NCBI GenBank assembly: GCA_965234405.1
Contig: OZ248346.1
Source of the DNA: Planktophila turicensis
Lineage (GTDB): Bacteria > Actinomycetota > Actinomycetes > Nanopelagicales > Nanopelagicaceae
DNA: 64,000 nucleotides
Reading direction: 5' to 3' (one strand)
Made by a program: the position numbers and the translations under genes. This document shows positions 25,096 through 34,179 of this stretch, piece after piece (the stretch's first letter is position 1; the number at the start of each line of letters is the position of its first letter). The notes beneath the pieces were generated by a model, which saw only the letters and a list, made by a program, of their open reading frames with translations, was not told the DNA's origin and did not search any database.

Positions 25096-26475
25096 TTAAC
25101 TGATTATTACGACGAAGTCGTCATCGCCACGAATCGTGTTAAGTACATCATCTCGAACCTTCTTCATACGGGCTTCCGTTGAAGCCTCAACGTTGAGTCG
25201 AAGGAGGGGTTCGGTATTGGAAGCGCGAAGGTTGAACCACCAGTTATCTCCGTTAATGGTGAGGCCATCGAGATGATCGACTTCGACGCCGCCCTTCTTT
25301 CCATAAATCTTCTCAATCTGGTTCATCGCAGCTTTTGCATCAGAAACGGTTGAATTGATTTCGCCACTTGAGTGATAGCGATTAAAGGGAGAAAGAAGTT
25401 TAGAAAGTGGCACTTCTGTTTCACCAAGCGCTGCAATCGCATGGAGCGCTGCCAGCATTCCTGAATCTGCTTTCCAGAAATCACGGAAGTAGAAGTGGCC
25501 TGAGTGTTCGCCACCAAAAACAGCATTTGTTTCAGCCATGAGCTTCTTAATGTAAGAGTGGCCAACGCGAGAACGAACTGCGGTTCCACCATTCTCTTCT
25601 ACAACTTCTTTCACCGCGCGCGAAGAAATTAAGTTATAAATAATGTTTGATGATGGGTAGCGCTTAAGTTCCCGAGTTGCGATAAGGGCTGTAAGTGCTG
25701 ATGGATTAACCAAATCACCTTTCTCATCAACAAGGAAGCAGCGATCTGCATCGCCATCAAATGCGAGCCCAATGTCTGCTTTATGTTTCTTAACGGCCTT
25801 TTGAAGATCTTTGAGGTTTGAAGGCTCGATGGGGTTTGCTTCGTGATTTGGGAAAGTTCCATCAAGTTCGAAGTACATCTCAATGACTTCAGCGTTGAGT
25901 CGCTTGAATACGGCAGGAGCGGTATATCCGCCCATTCCATTTCCAGCATCGATAACAATCTTGAGCGGACGGATTGATGAAACATCGACGAGGGTAAGGA
26001 GGTGATCGACATATTCCTCGAGCATCTCTTGGCGCTTCTCGACACCTACATTGCGCATCGCCATAGGAGTTCCCTCTTTGACGAAGTTCTCGATGGTGAC
26101 GAGCCCTGATTCTTTTCCAATTGGGCGTGCACCGCTGAGGCAGAGTTTGATTCCGTTATATGCGGCTGGATTATGACTTGCAGTAAACATTGCTCCTGGA
26201 AGATTGAGCTTTCCGGAAGCGAAATACAACATATCTGTTGAAGCCAACCCGATTCGGATGACATCAAGACCTTGCGAAGTAACACCCGCTGAGAAAGCAG
26301 TAGCCAAGGTGGGTGAGGATGGGCGCATATCTTCACCGATTACAACGGTTCCGGGCTCTCGCTCTTGTTCTAGGAAGCGTGCGACAGCAACACCAGTTGC
26401 AAATGCGAAATCAGCAGTAAGTTCCTTATCGACTAAACCACGGATGTCGTACGCCTTAAAGATGGAAGAGCTCAT
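25096..26475 (-). CDS. manB: phosphomannomutase/phosphoglucomutase
   Basis: 459 residues of the alpha-D-phosphohexomutase superfamily. Catalytic phosphoserine Ser100 in MFTASHNPAAYNG, metal loop LAFDGDADRC, sugar-binding GGEHSGH, and phosphate-binding RASNTEPLLRLNVEA near the C-terminus. Interconverts mannose-6- and mannose-1-phosphate, the substrate of ManC at 31769, for GDP-mannose. The same pmm-DUF3499 order occurs in Mycobacterium. ATG 26475 has TACGAT six bases upstream. Confidence 0.95.
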   Translation of the reverse strand: MSSSIFKAYDIRGLVDKELTADFAFATGVAVARFLEQEREPGTVVIGEDMRPSSPTLATAFSAGVTSQGLDVIRIGLASTDMLYFASGKLNLPGAMFTASHNPAAYNGIKLCLSGARPIGKESGLVTIENFVKEGTPMAMRNVGVEKRQEMLEEYVDHLLTLVDVSSIRPLKIVIDAGNGMGGYTAPAVFKRLNAEVIEMYFELDGTFPNHEANPIEPSNLKDLQKAVKKHKADIGLAFDGDADRCFLVDEKGDLVNPSALTALIATRELKRYPSSNIIYNLISSRAVKEVVEENGGTAVRSRVGHSYIKKLMAETNAVFGGEHSGHFYFRDFWKADSGMLAALHAIAALGETEVPLSKLLSPFNRYHSSGEINSTVSDAKAAMNQIEKIYGKKGGVEVDHLDGLTINGDNWWFNLRASNTEPLLRLNVEASTEARMKKVRDDVLNTIRGDDDFVVIIS

Positions 26476-26481
26476 GAGGCA

Positions 26482-26487
26482 ATCGTA
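26482..26487 (-). promoter_or_regulatory. -10 element of manB, leaderless
   Basis: TACGAT on the minus strand, six bases before ATG 26475. No purine-rich ribosome binding site in between. Confidence 0.5.
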
Positions 26488-26512
26488 AAGAGAAAGGAGG
26501 GGTTAAGAGAAA

Positions 26513-26884
26513 TTAGGAGGGAACGGCGCGTAAATGTCCGCGTCGTCCGACGTTGGCGTGAGATGCCGAGATTTCAGGGGCGCTCTCTTGGCTGCGTGGA
26601 GCCTGGGCCACTTCTCTGACCGCATCCGCGATCGCCATCAAATCATCTTCGCTTGGCCCTGTTGCATTCGCATCAATTGATTGGCGAATAACTTCCCAGC
26701 CATTTGGCACAGTAAGTCGCGCAGAGTGTTTTTCACAGAGGTCGTAAGAATGAGGTTCAGAGAAAGTTGCAAGCGGTCCAAGCACTGCAGTGGAATCCGC
26801 ATAGATGTATGTAAGAGTCATCGATGCAACTGATCGGCAACTGACGCGCGAACAGGCGCGACCGGTGCGAAGTTGTGAACTCAT
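26513..26884 (-). CDS. DUF3499 protein
   Basis: 123 residues. The N-terminal part carries ACSRVSCRSVASMTLTYIYADSTAVLG and SYDLCEKHSARL, with three to four cysteines and a His that look like a small zinc-ribbon. This is the actinobacterial DUF3499 family, always next to the phosphomannomutase gene. Function unknown. The C-terminus is low-complexity. ATG 26884 has TAGCCT seven bases upstream. Confidence 0.88.
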   Translation of the reverse strand: MSSQLRTGRACSRVSCRSVASMTLTYIYADSTAVLGPLATFSEPHSYDLCEKHSARLTVPNGWEVIRQSIDANATGPSEDDLMAIADAVREVAQAPRSQESAPEISASHANVGRRGHLRAVPS

Positions 26885-26891
26885 AGCGCTA

Positions 26892-26897
26892 AGGCTA
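26892..26897 (-). promoter_or_regulatory. -10 element of DUF3499 gene, leaderless
   Basis: TAGCCT on the minus strand, seven bases before ATG 26884. Confidence 0.4.
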
Positions 26898-26916
26898 GTG
26901 GGGGTGCTTCGAAAAG

Positions 26917-28218
26917 TTATGGATTGAGTACCCGAATATTTGATGCCGGGATTGAAGATTTAGTTAAGACGCTACCTGGGTTGAGAGGGATATATCCATA
27001 TCCACTCTTGGATGTAATGAGGGCGGCACCTGAAGTACCAGTTGAGATTTGAGAGAAGGAAACAGATCGCACGGAACTAGAGACCACAAAGGTTGCAATA
27101 TCTTCAGCATCGATCTTTACAGACTTGCTCTTGCCGTTGGTATATGTGAGATCTAGTGTGACCTTGACTCGCTTGCCGGTGAAGACCAGTGTGGGTGCAA
27201 GCCCAGTCGTTGCCAATGTAAATTCGCTGAGCTGGCTTGCTCCAGTACTCCAGACAAAGTCACGTTTGCCGCCAGATAACGTGCGAGAGAAAACGGATCC
27301 CAGAATTGGCTGATCAGATGTGACGTGTAGGGCAAATTTGCCGGATGCCATTGTTATATCCATCGGAATCTCGACTACTTTTTTATGCGCGATTGTGCGC
27401 CCATTGATTCCTACAGGTGAAAAGGTGCCATCGGTAGATCGAATCTCTGCAGATATACGTGCATCTACATCACCAGGTACGAGCAAGCGCAAAGTGTGAG
27501 GCGTTGAACTATTTCGACCGGTCTGCTGAGGGATTGCCGGAATCTGCAGCGTCTTGGTTGCATCCCCAGTTGAATTCACGAGATCTCCACCGAGGGCTTG
27601 AAGACCTTTGCCGCGTTCGTCAATGAGGAAACCATTAACGCGCCCTGAGCGAGTAAGAAGGTGAATTGCAATCTCTTTAGATCCGGGTGCAAGTGTTGCC
27701 AAGGAAAGTGATGCATATGAATTTGGCTTGAGTGAAATGCTCCGTGGCGCAAGCTCTCCATTTTCATTAAAGAGTGTGATCTCGACTAGTGCGCGACCTA
27801 AACCGCTGTTGACGATATTGAGCGAACCTTTCGTAGTGATATCGGCGATTGCACCGACAAACCATTGAGATGCAATAGGTGCACTACATGGAACAGCACC
27901 TGCCCAAACGCCCTTACGCACTTGCCACACAACAGGTGTGACAGGACCTGCTTCAATCACTGCAGATTGCGCAGCTATGGCATATCTTCTAAAACCGACT
28001 TCAGAAGTCTTCATCGAAGATGTACCGGTCTTGCGAACCAGAGTCTTCGGAGATGTCAGAGATATTGCAGTGGTAAGCCCGGAGATATTTGGAGGGCAGA
28101 CAACAGCTGGGTAGCTTTCGTTAAATCTGCTAGTGGACGCAGTGAAATTTAGGATGTTGCTGAGAAATACTGTGGCGGCAGTAGCTACGGCAAGAATAAG
28201 GACTCTTCTATTTTTCAT
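26917..28218 (-). CDS. DUF5719 exported protein
   Basis: 433 residues from ATG 28218 (MKNRRVLILAVATAATVF). One N-terminal membrane or signal helix at 5-25, then an extracytoplasmic part rich in beta strands, Ser and Thr: repeated immunoglobulin-like stretches such as LNIVNSGLGRALVEITLFNENGE. It is the actinobacterial DUF5719 family, found after a large glycosyltransferase gene. ATGA overlap with that gene (28215-28218) indicates coupled translation and a joint role in the envelope. No catalytic motif. Confidence 0.8.
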   Translation of the reverse strand: MKNRRVLILAVATAATVFLSNILNFTASTSRFNESYPAVVCPPNISGLTTAISLTSPKTLVRKTGTSSMKTSEVGFRRYAIAAQSAVIEAGPVTPVVWQVRKGVWAGAVPCSAPIASQWFVGAIADITTKGSLNIVNSGLGRALVEITLFNENGELAPRSISLKPNSYASLSLATLAPGSKEIAIHLLTRSGRVNGFLIDERGKGLQALGGDLVNSTGDATKTLQIPAIPQQTGRNSSTPHTLRLLVPGDVDARISAEIRSTDGTFSPVGINGRTIAHKKVVEIPMDITMASGKFALHVTSDQPILGSVFSRTLSGGKRDFVWSTGASQLSEFTLATTGLAPTLVFTGKRVKVTLDLTYTNGKSKSVKIDAEDIATFVVSSSVRSVSFSQISTGTSGAALITSKSGYGYIPLNPGSVLTKSSIPASNIRVLNP

Positions 28219-31200
28219 GAGAGCTCCGATTCTGAGATCTCGCGACGGCGACGTCCTGCTGGCAAGGCCAGAACAACTGTGGTGACAAGTGCGATGAGGA
28301 AGAAGGAGATCCAAGCACGTCGAGCGGTGCCATCATGAATTACTGAAATATCTCCACCGGTTGTTACCTCAAATGTTGGTAAACCGTTGGCGTTCTCAAT
28401 CTTTGCCAATCGATAACCATCTTGGAATACCTGCCAACGTTTGCTATAGGTCTCAGTCAACGTGATCGTGCCTGGGGTTGGAGCATTGGCGCTTACGCCC
28501 TTTGATTCAAGTACAAATTCTTTTCCAGAGTAATCCACAAATTTAATGCGGCCGGTACTTTCCAATACTCGCCAGACGATTCCATCTCGGGTCGCAGAAG
28601 TTCTGTTAAAACCGCCCAACCCATCGATCGTCTGAACTACTTCCGGGATTACCGGGTTCTTGAGGAACACATACTTGATTCCGTAATCCGCAAAGACCTT
28701 ACTTGCTGTCACGCCAGTGTTATCTACCAGTCCTTCAATAGCTCGTGAAATAACCTCAGTATCGGCAGGGGCCACATCAACTTCACCTAAAGTCGCTGAG
28801 CTTCCACGTGAAATGTAATAAGAAAGTGTTGGTTCTCCATTGCTTCGATACGGTCTTAGCACGACGGTCTTTGCATCATTTTCTATTGCTAAGAAAGCAG
28901 GCAGCACCTCTTTTGACGATGTACGAACGGGAGAATCTGCACCTGCAGTAATGAGCCAGAAAATAGATGTTGTTGAGTAGAAGAGAGTCAGTATTAGCAC
29001 TGCTGCTACAGAGATATGTCTGTAGTTGATATGTGATTGTTGAAGGCGGGCTCGAATCTTGTCGAACATAACTACTGCTGAAGTAATTGAGAGCAGCGTT
29101 GCAATCGAGAGAAGAGTGCCGGCAAAGACTCGAGATGATGTTGCAGCGCCATTGCCATGAAGAGTAAGGGCACTCATGAGGGTTGCTGAGAGCAAGAAGA
29201 CGATGCCAAGGGATGCAAACTTACGAGCTGCGGTTGTCGAGAAATATGTAACAAAGAGAACAAAGGCGATTGGGCTGACTGCCCACCATGGAAGTGAACC
29301 TGGGCCTCCTGGATTTGCAAGGAGAGCGAGGTTGGGTCCCCCACCAGAAACTGTTAATCCGATTTCGCCAAGTAAGCGAGATGGGTGAACAAAGTATGCA
29401 AATGAACCAGGGGCAGATAAGAGGAAAGGAATAAAGAGCAATGTCAGACGGCGAATTACTCGCTGGATAAATTGAGAATCACGATAATTCTTTTCAGCAG
29501 CTAAGTAATCGCGGTAGATCCTAAAAAGAACAGCTGCGAGAACAATGAGGATTGCAGATGGATTAAAGGCAAAGATCAACCAGATGAAGAGGGAATATGC
29601 GTAGATGCTGCGCCACGAGCTCTGATCAATGTCATTCCAATTCTTGAGCTCGCCGATAAATATAGGAAGCAGAGCCAGGAAGATGATGACGCCGAGGCGC
29701 CCAGCATTGATGGATGCGATTGCTACCGGTGAGAATGCATAGAGAAGAGCGGCGCCGGATGAGAGCCACTCATTATCTGTAAATCGCTTGAGGTAACGAT
29801 ATGAAGTAAGCAGGAGCAGAAATGGTGCTGCAAAGAAGAAGATAGTGATGAGGAGCGGAACATTTCCTAATGTAAATATCGATGCAGTTGAAACGAGTAA
29901 TACCCAAGCAGGAGTCGATTCACCGCTACCCATTCCGATTCCATGCCAGCTAGCAAGGTAGAGCTTGAAGAGATCAGATAACCCATCTGGTGATGGCGCT
30001 AGCGCCCCACCTGAGATTGGACCGATGCGATGTCGAGCCCAGAAAAGTGAGACCACAAATATCAAAGTTGTTACGGCAACAATTGGCTGCGTAAAGAAGA
30101 GCTTCCAAGGGCGGTGGGCTACTGGAACCAATAGATCTTCTTCTTCATTAATTGTTAAATCACTCAGCGCAGCAGTTGTATCGCCCGAGTTGTCGGGCAA
30201 GAGTTTGCCTCTGATTACTTCAAATCCGCGTGAGAATGAACTGCGAAGTTGCGTCCAACGAGATGGAATAAAAGCTTTTACTACTCGACTTGAAACAAAG
30301 CGGCTCTTCTTTCTCGCCTTGCGAGCTTCAAAGAGTTCATTGGGATGGATGATGAGTGAGCCGATTGCCAGAATTTCATCACTTGCATATCCAGGTAACT
30401 TTGCAAAGAGGTAACCAATCGCGCGAAAGAGTGCACCGGCAAATAATTGAATTGTGAGCCATGGCAGCGACCAAAAACTTGAATTAGCTAAGAGCACGTA
30501 AGCGGCGTTGCGGCGATCGAGCAAGAGTGGACGATGAAGGAATGCGCCCTTTACATCGACATCTCTGCGCTCTGTTGCCGAAGCTTGTGCGTGATAGCCA
30601 ACGGCATCTGTTACTACAACGACAGAATGGCCAGCTGTACGAACTCTCCAACCGAAATCGACATCGTCGCGGAATAGTTCGAGGTTCTGATCGAAGCCGC
30701 CAAGCTCTTCAAAGATATCTCGTCTGATGAGTGCACCTGCAGTACTGACTGAAAGTACTTCGTGGATTCCATCTCGTTGACCTTGGTCATATTCAGATGG
30801 TTCAAGACCTGTCCATCGCACACCATTGGAGGCCAAACTAATTCCGACTTCGAGTAAGTGGCTGCGATCATGCCAACCAAGAAGTTTGGGTCCTGCCATG
30901 ACAACACTTGGTCGTTCAACGAGAACTGCAAGAAGTGATTCAAGAGAAGATGCGGTCAGAGCGCAATCATCATGGAGAATCCAAAGCCACTCATCAACGC
31001 CTTCGACGGGAGCTGCAAGTTGATCAACCCCGTATGCAACTGCCGCACCAAAACCAGTTGCGCGATCCATCGTTGCAACCGGGATGCGAGCGCCTTTAAG
31101 AAGTTTTGCTGATGAATCTATTGAGCCAGTATCGACTGCAAGAATTTGATCAACCTGACGAGTTTGTGAAGCGATTGAGGCAACAACTTCAGGCAACCAC

Positions 31201-31250
31201 GTTGATCCATCATGGACAACGAGAATTGCTGACACGCGTTGCGTACTCAT
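28215..31250 (-). CDS. large membrane glycosyltransferase (GT2 domain plus multi-pass region)
   Basis: 1011 residues. An N-terminal GT-A domain (1-255: AILVVHDGSTWLPEVV, nucleotide-binding DTGSIDSS, metal-binding HDDCA, ELFRDDVDFGWR acceptor loop) is followed by about 13 membrane helices from residue 265 to 750 and an extracytoplasmic domain (about 770-975), with a final helix and RRRR tail. The architecture is that of polyprenyl-linked glycan polymerising or transferring enzymes of Actinobacteria. Adjacent whiB2, DUF5719, manB and manC make a conserved mannose/envelope cluster. Sugar and acceptor cannot be read. TAAGTT precedes ATG 31250 by six bases. Confidence 0.85.
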   Translation of the reverse strand: MSTQRVSAILVVHDGSTWLPEVVASIASQTRQVDQILAVDTGSIDSSAKLLKGARIPVATMDRATGFGAAVAYGVDQLAAPVEGVDEWLWILHDDCALTASSLESLLAVLVERPSVVMAGPKLLGWHDRSHLLEVGISLASNGVRWTGLEPSEYDQGQRDGIHEVLSVSTAGALIRRDIFEELGGFDQNLELFRDDVDFGWRVRTAGHSVVVVTDAVGYHAQASATERRDVDVKGAFLHRPLLLDRRNAAYVLLANSSFWSLPWLTIQLFAGALFRAIGYLFAKLPGYASDEILAIGSLIIHPNELFEARKARKKSRFVSSRVVKAFIPSRWTQLRSSFSRGFEVIRGKLLPDNSGDTTAALSDLTINEEEDLLVPVAHRPWKLFFTQPIVAVTTLIFVVSLFWARHRIGPISGGALAPSPDGLSDLFKLYLASWHGIGMGSGESTPAWVLLVSTASIFTLGNVPLLITIFFFAAPFLLLLTSYRYLKRFTDNEWLSSGAALLYAFSPVAIASINAGRLGVIIFLALLPIFIGELKNWNDIDQSSWRSIYAYSLFIWLIFAFNPSAILIVLAAVLFRIYRDYLAAEKNYRDSQFIQRVIRRLTLLFIPFLLSAPGSFAYFVHPSRLLGEIGLTVSGGGPNLALLANPGGPGSLPWWAVSPIAFVLFVTYFSTTAARKFASLGIVFLLSATLMSALTLHGNGAATSSRVFAGTLLSIATLLSITSAVVMFDKIRARLQQSHINYRHISVAAVLILTLFYSTTSIFWLITAGADSPVRTSSKEVLPAFLAIENDAKTVVLRPYRSNGEPTLSYYISRGSSATLGEVDVAPADTEVISRAIEGLVDNTGVTASKVFADYGIKYVFLKNPVIPEVVQTIDGLGGFNRTSATRDGIVWRVLESTGRIKFVDYSGKEFVLESKGVSANAPTPGTITLTETYSKRWQVFQDGYRLAKIENANGLPTFEVTTGGDISVIHDGTARRAWISFFLIALVTTVVLALPAGRRRREISESELS

Positions 31251-31256
31251 AAGGGA

Positions 31257-31262
31257 AACTTA
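31257..31262 (-). promoter_or_regulatory. -10 element of the large glycosyltransferase gene, leaderless
   Basis: TAAGTT on the minus strand six bases before ATG 31250; TTTACT lies 16 bases further upstream as a possible -35. Confidence 0.5.
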
Positions 31263-31298
31263 TCGTTTGAAACTGTGAAGTAAATGAAGTGCCCGTGC

Positions 31299-31607
31299 TT
31301 ACGCAGGACGACGCTTCAGGCGGCGGCGCTCACGTTCAGAGAGGCCTCCCCAAATTCCGAAACGCTCATCATGCGCGAGCGCATATTCGAGACATTCCTG
31401 ACGGACTTCGCATGAAAGGCAGACACGCTTTGCTTCACGTGTTGATCCGCCCTTCTCAGGGAAAAATGCTTCTGGGTCGGTCTGGGCGCAGAGTGAGCGC
31501 TCCTGCCAGGAGAGTTCAATGTTCTCTCCGTTAGCGAGTTGGATAGTTGGTCCAGCAGTGGGGGCTGATGGCTTGCCAGTCGATGTTCCTTCTGGGCGGA
31601 TCGGCAT
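31299..31607 (-). CDS. whiB2: WhiB2-like (WhmD/WhiB) iron-sulfur transcription factor
   Basis: 102 residues. Cluster ligands C40, C63, C66 and C72, the FGIWGGLSERERRRLKRR turn and basic tail, and an N-terminal extension of 30 residues. Sequence and neighbourhood (between the glycosyltransferase and manC) match WhiB2, which with WhiA controls septation in Streptomyces and Mycobacterium. ATG 31607 has GAGGAG eight bases upstream and a leader of about 55 bases. The promoter has two palindromes (31669-31684 and 31721-31738). Confidence 0.93.
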   Translation of the reverse strand: MPIRPEGTSTGKPSAPTAGPTIQLANGENIELSWQERSLCAQTDPEAFFPEKGGSTREAKRVCLSCEVRQECLEYALAHDERFGIWGGLSERERRRLKRRPA

Positions 31608-31668
31608 GCGCGAGTCTCCTCAAGTCATTAGGGCGCACTTCAGTGTGAAGAACGCGCTCTAGGAGTGA

Positions 31669-31697
31669 ATTACACCCGTGTAATCCCTCTGAGTCAA
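31669..31697 (-). promoter_or_regulatory. whiB2 promoter with palindromic -10
   Basis: Near-consensus primary-sigma promoter on the minus strand: -35 TTGACT (31692-31697), 17-base spacer, -10 TGTAAT (31669-31674). The -10 is one arm of a perfect palindrome ATTACACCCGTGTAAT (31669-31684). Start site expected near 31662, giving a leader of about 55 bases with a GAGGAG site. It is the best promoter in the window. Confidence 0.75.
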
Positions 31698-31720
31698 CCC
31701 CGAGATTGAGACTTTTTTCC

Positions 31721-31738
31721 ATATTTCTCGAGAAATAT
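31721..31738. promoter_or_regulatory. perfect 18-base palindrome upstream of whiB2 promoter
   Basis: ATATTTCTCGAGAAATAT, perfect two-fold symmetry, centred about 67 bases upstream of the expected whiB2 start point. Partial symmetry continues outward (TTTTC on one side, AAAA on the other). Typical of a dimeric regulator site; the protein is unknown. Confidence 0.65.
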
Positions 31739-31768
31739 TCGAAAATCTGGGGTGATTGTCGATTTTTT

Positions 31769-32725
31769 CTAGAGATTGATGGGTAGATCGAGCTTTTTGG
31801 AGAGGTAATGCGCATTCTTCTGAGTACCTGCAGCAACCCTTGTTCCATGCGCGATGAAAGAGTGAGTAAGTGCCGCCCCATCGCCAATAGTGACATCGTC
31901 ACCAATAATGCAATCCTCAATCTGAACACCTGAGCCGATGGAACAGCGAGCCCCAATTGAAGTTCCACCTGTAATCCGCGCATCTGAAGCGATTGTTGTA
32001 TCAGCCATAGTCTGGAAATCTCCATCGACTAAATCGCGAGAGCCCTTAAAGAGCGCTGCAGGAGTTCCCACATCTAGCCAATATGACTGCTCTTTGTAAC
32101 CGAATACAGGTCGTCCACTTGAAACGAGCGCTGGGAAAGTTTCGCGTTCAACACTCACAACCTTGCCAAGTGGAATCTGATCTATAACGGATGGGCTGAA
32201 TACATAACAACCAGCGTTAATTGAATTAGTGACCGGGTTATCCATTTTTTCTAGGAACGCGGTTACACGACCATCTGAATCTGTAGGAACGCAACCAAAG
32301 GCGCGAGCATCTGCAACATCGATTAAATGCAGCGTCACATCTGCCTCATTTTTAAGATGGAATGCAATCTGATCTGCGATGGAGTGGCGGCTGAGTACAT
32401 CGCCATTAAAAATAACAACCGGTTCATCGCGTCCGAGATGCTCTGCGGCATTGCGAATTGCACCACCGGTGCCAAGAGGCTCTTTCTCAACTGCATAAAG
32501 AATCTTCATCCCCCACTTAGCGCCATCGCCAAAGTACGGAGTAAAGACGTCTGCAAGATATGAAGTTGCAAGCACTAACGTGTGAATGCCAGCTTTCTTT
32601 GCAGCAAGTATCTGATGTTCTGTTACAGGAAGTCCTGCAACGGGAAGCATCGGTTTCGGTGACTCATCCGTCAGTGGCTTGAGGCGAGTACCAAAACCAC
32701 CTACAAGGAGAATACCTACAGCCAT
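31769..32725 (-). CDS. manC: mannose-1-phosphate guanylyltransferase-like nucleotidyltransferase
   Basis: 318 residues. N-terminal nucleotidyltransferase signature GILLVGGFGTRLKPLTDESPKPMLPV, EKEPLGTGGAIRNA, VIFNGDVLS, and a C-terminal left-handed beta helix (ISDARITGGTSIGARCSIGSGV..., hexapeptide repeats about 235-300). This is the actinobacterial GDP-mannose pyrophosphorylase type; other sugar-1-phosphate specificities cannot be excluded. It supplies GDP-mannose from ManB product. It shares one base with the dapC stop (TAATG). Confidence 0.88.
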   Translation of the reverse strand: MAVGILLVGGFGTRLKPLTDESPKPMLPVAGLPVTEHQILAAKKAGIHTLVLATSYLADVFTPYFGDGAKWGMKILYAVEKEPLGTGGAIRNAAEHLGRDEPVVIFNGDVLSRHSIADQIAFHLKNEADVTLHLIDVADARAFGCVPTDSDGRVTAFLEKMDNPVTNSINAGCYVFSPSVIDQIPLGKVVSVERETFPALVSSGRPVFGYKEQSYWLDVGTPAALFKGSRDLVDGDFQTMADTTIASDARITGGTSIGARCSIGSGVQIEDCIIGDDVTIGDGAALTHSFIAHGTRVAAGTQKNAHYLSKKLDLPINL

Positions 32726-33798
32726 TACTGTGCACTCACTTCATGTGTAATGCGCATTGCTGCTTCAGAAATCTGTTGATCCGTTGCAGTCATAGCGATA
32801 CGGATATGCGTTGCATCTCCGTAGAAAATTCCGGGCGTTGCCAGAATTCCAAGAGATGCAAGCCAAGCAACAGATTGCCAGCAATCTTCATTACGGGTAG
32901 CCCATAGGTAGAGGCCGGCATCGGAGAAATCAATGGAAAATCCTGCAGCTTCAAGAGCCGGAATTAAGAGATCTTTACGTGAGTTATAGCGCGCTCGTTG
33001 TTCAGCGACATGTTCTGAATCTGAAAGCGCAGCGATCATTGCTTTCTGAACTGGAAGCGGAACCATCATGCCTGCATGTTTGCGCACCTCAAGAATCTGC
33101 GCGATGAGTTGAGCATCGCCCACAACAAATGCTGCGCGATAGCCAGCTAGGTTAGAACGTTTAGAAAGTGAGTGCACGGCAAGGATATTTTTATTGTCTC
33201 CGCGGGTGTGAGCAAGAATTGATGTAGGAGTAATAGTCTTTCCGAATTCGAGATAACACTCGTCAGAAACGACTACTCCCCTAGTTCTGCGCGCCCAATC
33301 AATTGCAGATTGATATTCAGATACGGAATGCACACGTCCGGTTGGGTTTGATGGTGAATTAACCCAAGCCAAATCAGCTTGAGGCCAATGTGATGCATCA
33401 ATTCCTACTGGCGTTGCTTCAGATCTAGAAATCATTGCCCCGACTAAATAGGTTGGGTAAGCAACTTCAGGATAAAGAACGCTCTGCGATGTAAGAAAAG
33501 TTGGTAGCCACGCAACAAACTCTTTTGAACCAATGAGTGGAAGAACTCCGAATTCGCCTGTGGCGCCAAGATTTACCTTTGCCCATTCTGTAATTGCAGT
33601 ACGAAGTTCAGGAGTTCCCATCGTGACGGGATAACTTGGCGAATTTGCAGAGTCTTTTAGAGCCTGCTGAATAAAGACCGGGGTTGCATCAACAGGGGTG
33701 CCAACAGAGAGATCAATAATTCCTGCTGGATGTTCTTTCGCAGTTGCGCCATATGGAGCGAGCGCATCCCACGGGAAATCAGGAAGTTTGTGGCCCAA
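32725..33798 (-). CDS. dapC: N-succinyldiaminopimelate aminotransferase
   Basis: 357 residues, class I/II aminotransferase fold. LPDFPWDALAPYG at the start, SPSNPTGRV, VVSDECYLEF, and the PLP lysine in LAVHSLSKRSNLAGYR. It converts N-succinyl-2-amino-6-oxopimelate to N-succinyl-L,L-DAP in lysine and peptidoglycan synthesis; dapD is at 50918. A TTG start at 33798 is used because no ATG or GTG occurs before the conserved LPDFPW segment. It overlaps fdxA by 20 bases, the order fdxA-dapC being conserved in Actinobacteria. Confidence 0.9.
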   Translation of the reverse strand: MGHKLPDFPWDALAPYGATAKEHPAGIIDLSVGTPVDATPVFIQQALKDSANSPSYPVTMGTPELRTAITEWAKVNLGATGEFGVLPLIGSKEFVAWLPTFLTSQSVLYPEVAYPTYLVGAMISRSEATPVGIDASHWPQADLAWVNSPSNPTGRVHSVSEYQSAIDWARRTRGVVVSDECYLEFGKTITPTSILAHTRGDNKNILAVHSLSKRSNLAGYRAAFVVGDAQLIAQILEVRKHAGMMVPLPVQKAMIAALSDSEHVAEQRARYNSRKDLLIPALEAAGFSIDFSDAGLYLWATRNEDCWQSVAWLASLGILATPGIFYGDATHIRIAMTATDQQISEAAMRITHEVSAQ

Positions 33799-34099
33799 GA
33801 GCAGTTACATCTGCATGGTCGGTATTTGTCTCGCCGACCTTTGATGCTCCCCCAGGTGAACCGAGTTCGATAAAGAATTCTGTATTGATCTTCTTGTAGT
33901 TCTGCCACTGTCCTGGAACGTCATCTTCGTAATAGATAGCTTCGACTGGGCATACTGGTTCGCAAGCACCGCAGTCGACGCATTCGTCAGGCTGGATATA
34001 GAGCATGCGGGTACCGTCATAGATGCAGTCGACAGGGCACTCTTCACGGCAAGACTTATCTTTAACATCCACGCATGGTTCTGCAATTACATATGTCAC
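33779..34099 (-). CDS. fdxA: seven-iron ferredoxin
   Basis: 106 residues with the [3Fe-4S][4Fe-4S] pattern: CVDVKDKSCREECPVDC for the first cluster and CVDCGACEPVCPVEA for the second. It carries electrons for oxidoreductases; partner unknown. GTG 34099 is preceded by GGAGGA at good spacing, so this gene is translated from a leader. It is divergent from cysS. Confidence 0.95.
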   Translation of the reverse strand: MTYVIAEPCVDVKDKSCREECPVDCIYDGTRMLYIQPDECVDCGACEPVCPVEAIYYEDDVPGQWQNYKKINTEFFIELGSPGGASKVGETNTDHADVTALGPQTS

Positions 34100-34167
34100 G
34101 AAAAGTCCTCCGGGAGCTATTAACGGTAGGCGGTAATTCTAACCCTGCGAGAGCGCTCATGCACGAT

Positions 34168-34173
34168 TAGGGT
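34168..34173 (+). promoter_or_regulatory. -10 element of the cysS transcript
   Basis: TAGGGT, six bases before the ATG of the nine-codon leader ORF (34180), the same spacing as at the other leaderless starts in the window. Confidence 0.45.
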
Positions 34174-34179
34174 TGGGCC

